Made by a program: the position numbers and the translations under genes. A stretch of DNA of 5,846 bases from Planctomycetaceae bacterium. GTDB lineage: Bacteria > Planctomycetota > Planctomycetia > Pirellulales > Pirellulaceae. The stretch is taken from NCBI GenBank assembly GCA_007124535.1, contig SLEY01000037.1:1-5846 (forward strand), in the 5' to 3' direction. Under the pieces are notes generated by a model. That model worked only from the letters and a program-made list of their open reading frames with translations, was not told where the DNA came from and did no database searches. Of the stretch, positions 5,442 to 5,846 are shown piece after piece. The first letter of the stretch is position 1. Every line of letters begins with the position of its first letter.

Positions 5442-5547
5442 GACCGGCCACATCGCGGGACCGGCCACATCGCGGGACCCGGCCACATCGCGGGACCCGG
5501 CCACATCGCGGGACCCGGCCACATCGCGGGACCCGGCCACATCGCGG
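5442..5547 (+). repeat. Six-copy tandem repeat, 17/18-bp unit
   Basis: The unit is GACCCGGCCACATCGCGG. Copies three to six (5476-5493, 5494-5511, 5512-5529 and 5530-5547) are identical 18-mers. Copies one and two (5442-5458 and 5459-5475) are 17-mers lacking one C in the CCC run. The lack of divergence apart from this indel suggests recent expansion, as in a variable-number tandem repeat. Each unit has short complementary ends (CCCG and CGGG). The array ends 36 bp from the stop codon of the cyclase-like gene. Confidence 0.95.
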
Positions 5548-5583
5548 GGCCTGTGGCACTCGTGAGCCAGTTCGGGAGGGTGG

Positions 5584-5846
5584 CTATTTGGAGGCCAGCG
5601 GGATGTATCCGTCCCAATCGGGCGGGGGTGTCCGGTTGTGTTGGGCGATGAACACGGTCAGGAAATCTTTGGCCTGATCCTCCGCTGGTACGCGGTGCAG
5701 CCATTGCAGCGATTCTTGCCATCGACCGCGTTGCAAGGCGTCCAACGCGGACTCGTAAGCTTGGATGGCCGGGCCCGTCAGTTGGGGGTATTCGGATTCG
5801 GGTGGCAGGAGTTCGCTGACCTCCAGCGGTTTTGCCAAGCCCTCCA
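5584..5846 (-). CDS. C-terminus of a probable class III adenylate/guanylate cyclase (partial)
   Basis: The frame is open from the right edge to a TAG at 5586-5584, giving the last 86 residues of a larger protein. It opens with EGLAKPLEVSELLPP, like the strand that closes class III nucleotide cyclase catalytic domains (typically 'vkGl..P.evyELl'). It continues with a helical segment, AYESALDALQRGRWQESLQWL, and ends '...PPPDWDGYIPLASK'. That order of closing strand, a TPR-like 'yE.aL..y..g.w..A' helix pair and a final 'P..DWDG...L..K' is common at the end of bacterial adenylate/guanylate cyclases. The catalytic domain itself is outside the window, so the assignment is an inference from the tail. 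The TTG at 5838-5836 is an internal leucine rather than a start, because the frame continues upstream as Glu-Gly. The gene converges on the beta-helix gene. Confidence 0.65.
   Translation of the reverse strand, partial: EGLAKPLEVSELLPPESEYPQLTGPAIQAYESALDALQRGRWQESLQWLHRVPAEDQAKDFLTVFIAQHNRTPPPDWDGYIPLASK

Larger units (their letters stand above)
5188..5583. other. Convergent intergenic region, structured and repeat-rich
   Basis: The beta-helix gene and the cyclase-like gene point at each other across 396 bp. I see no gene here. Open frames through it owe their length to the 18-bp repeat, whose size is a multiple of three, and none has a ribosome binding site or a family resemblance. The region holds a small inverted repeat GATTC/GAATC (5226-5230 and 5237-5241), three GC-rich hairpins at 5261-5337, a strong hairpin at 5391-5415, and the tandem repeat at 5442-5547. 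No T-run marks a standard terminator on either strand. One or more of these hairpins may end transcription from both sides. Confidence 0.6.

Noticed and set aside
5442..5547. CRISPR array
   Set aside because: The units are directly adjacent with no unique spacers and are too short; no cas genes are present.
5118..5722. Open frames on both strands through the 18-bp repeat (GPGHIA or GPAMWP repeats)
   Set aside because: The 18-bp unit is a multiple of three and stop-free, which keeps frames open artificially. There is no binding site, and the frames run into the flanking genes on the wrong strand or in the wrong frame.

Overview
The window is GC-rich and looks like a chromosomal segment of a planctomycete-type bacterium (Planctomycetota, possibly Pirellulales). 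This rests on three things: an endonuclease III with an atypical cysteine cluster, a long secreted parallel beta-helix protein, and a cyclase-type C-terminus ending in a 'DWDG..L..K' pattern. The assignment comes from family resemblance read by eye, with no database search. There is no transposase, tRNA, rRNA or CRISPR array.

Layout. Positions 1-94 (minus) hold the first 31 codons of a secreted protein that runs off the left edge; it has a clear signal peptide and a Shine-Dalgarno sequence. Positions 95-398 are non-coding, with small palindromes and a run of nine G. Positions 399-1070 (minus) encode endonuclease III (nth), which is divergent from a PYROXD2/COG1233-type FAD-dependent oxidoreductase at 1191-2816 (plus). 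The 120 bp between them contains a plausible sigma70-type promoter for the oxidoreductase. Positions 2817-3102 are non-coding and hold the most striking non-genic structure: two short tandem arrays in opposite orientation that together can fold into a long interrupted hairpin. The right-hand array also consists of repeated Shine-Dalgarno/GTG/TAG start-stop units. Positions 3103-5187 (plus) encode a 694-residue exported right-handed parallel beta-helix protein resembling GH141-type carbohydrate-active enzymes. Positions 5188-5583 form a convergent intergenic region with several GC-rich hairpins and a six-copy 17/18-bp tandem repeat. Positions 5584-5846 (minus) hold the last 86 codons of a protein resembling the C-terminus of a class III adenylate/guanylate cyclase, which runs off the right edge.

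The genes do not form an obvious pathway: DNA repair, a flavin oxidoreductase, a secreted beta-helix protein and a probable signalling cyclase sit as separate units, each with its own intergenic space. The most interesting material is in the intergenic regions, above all 2951-3064 and 5261-5547.
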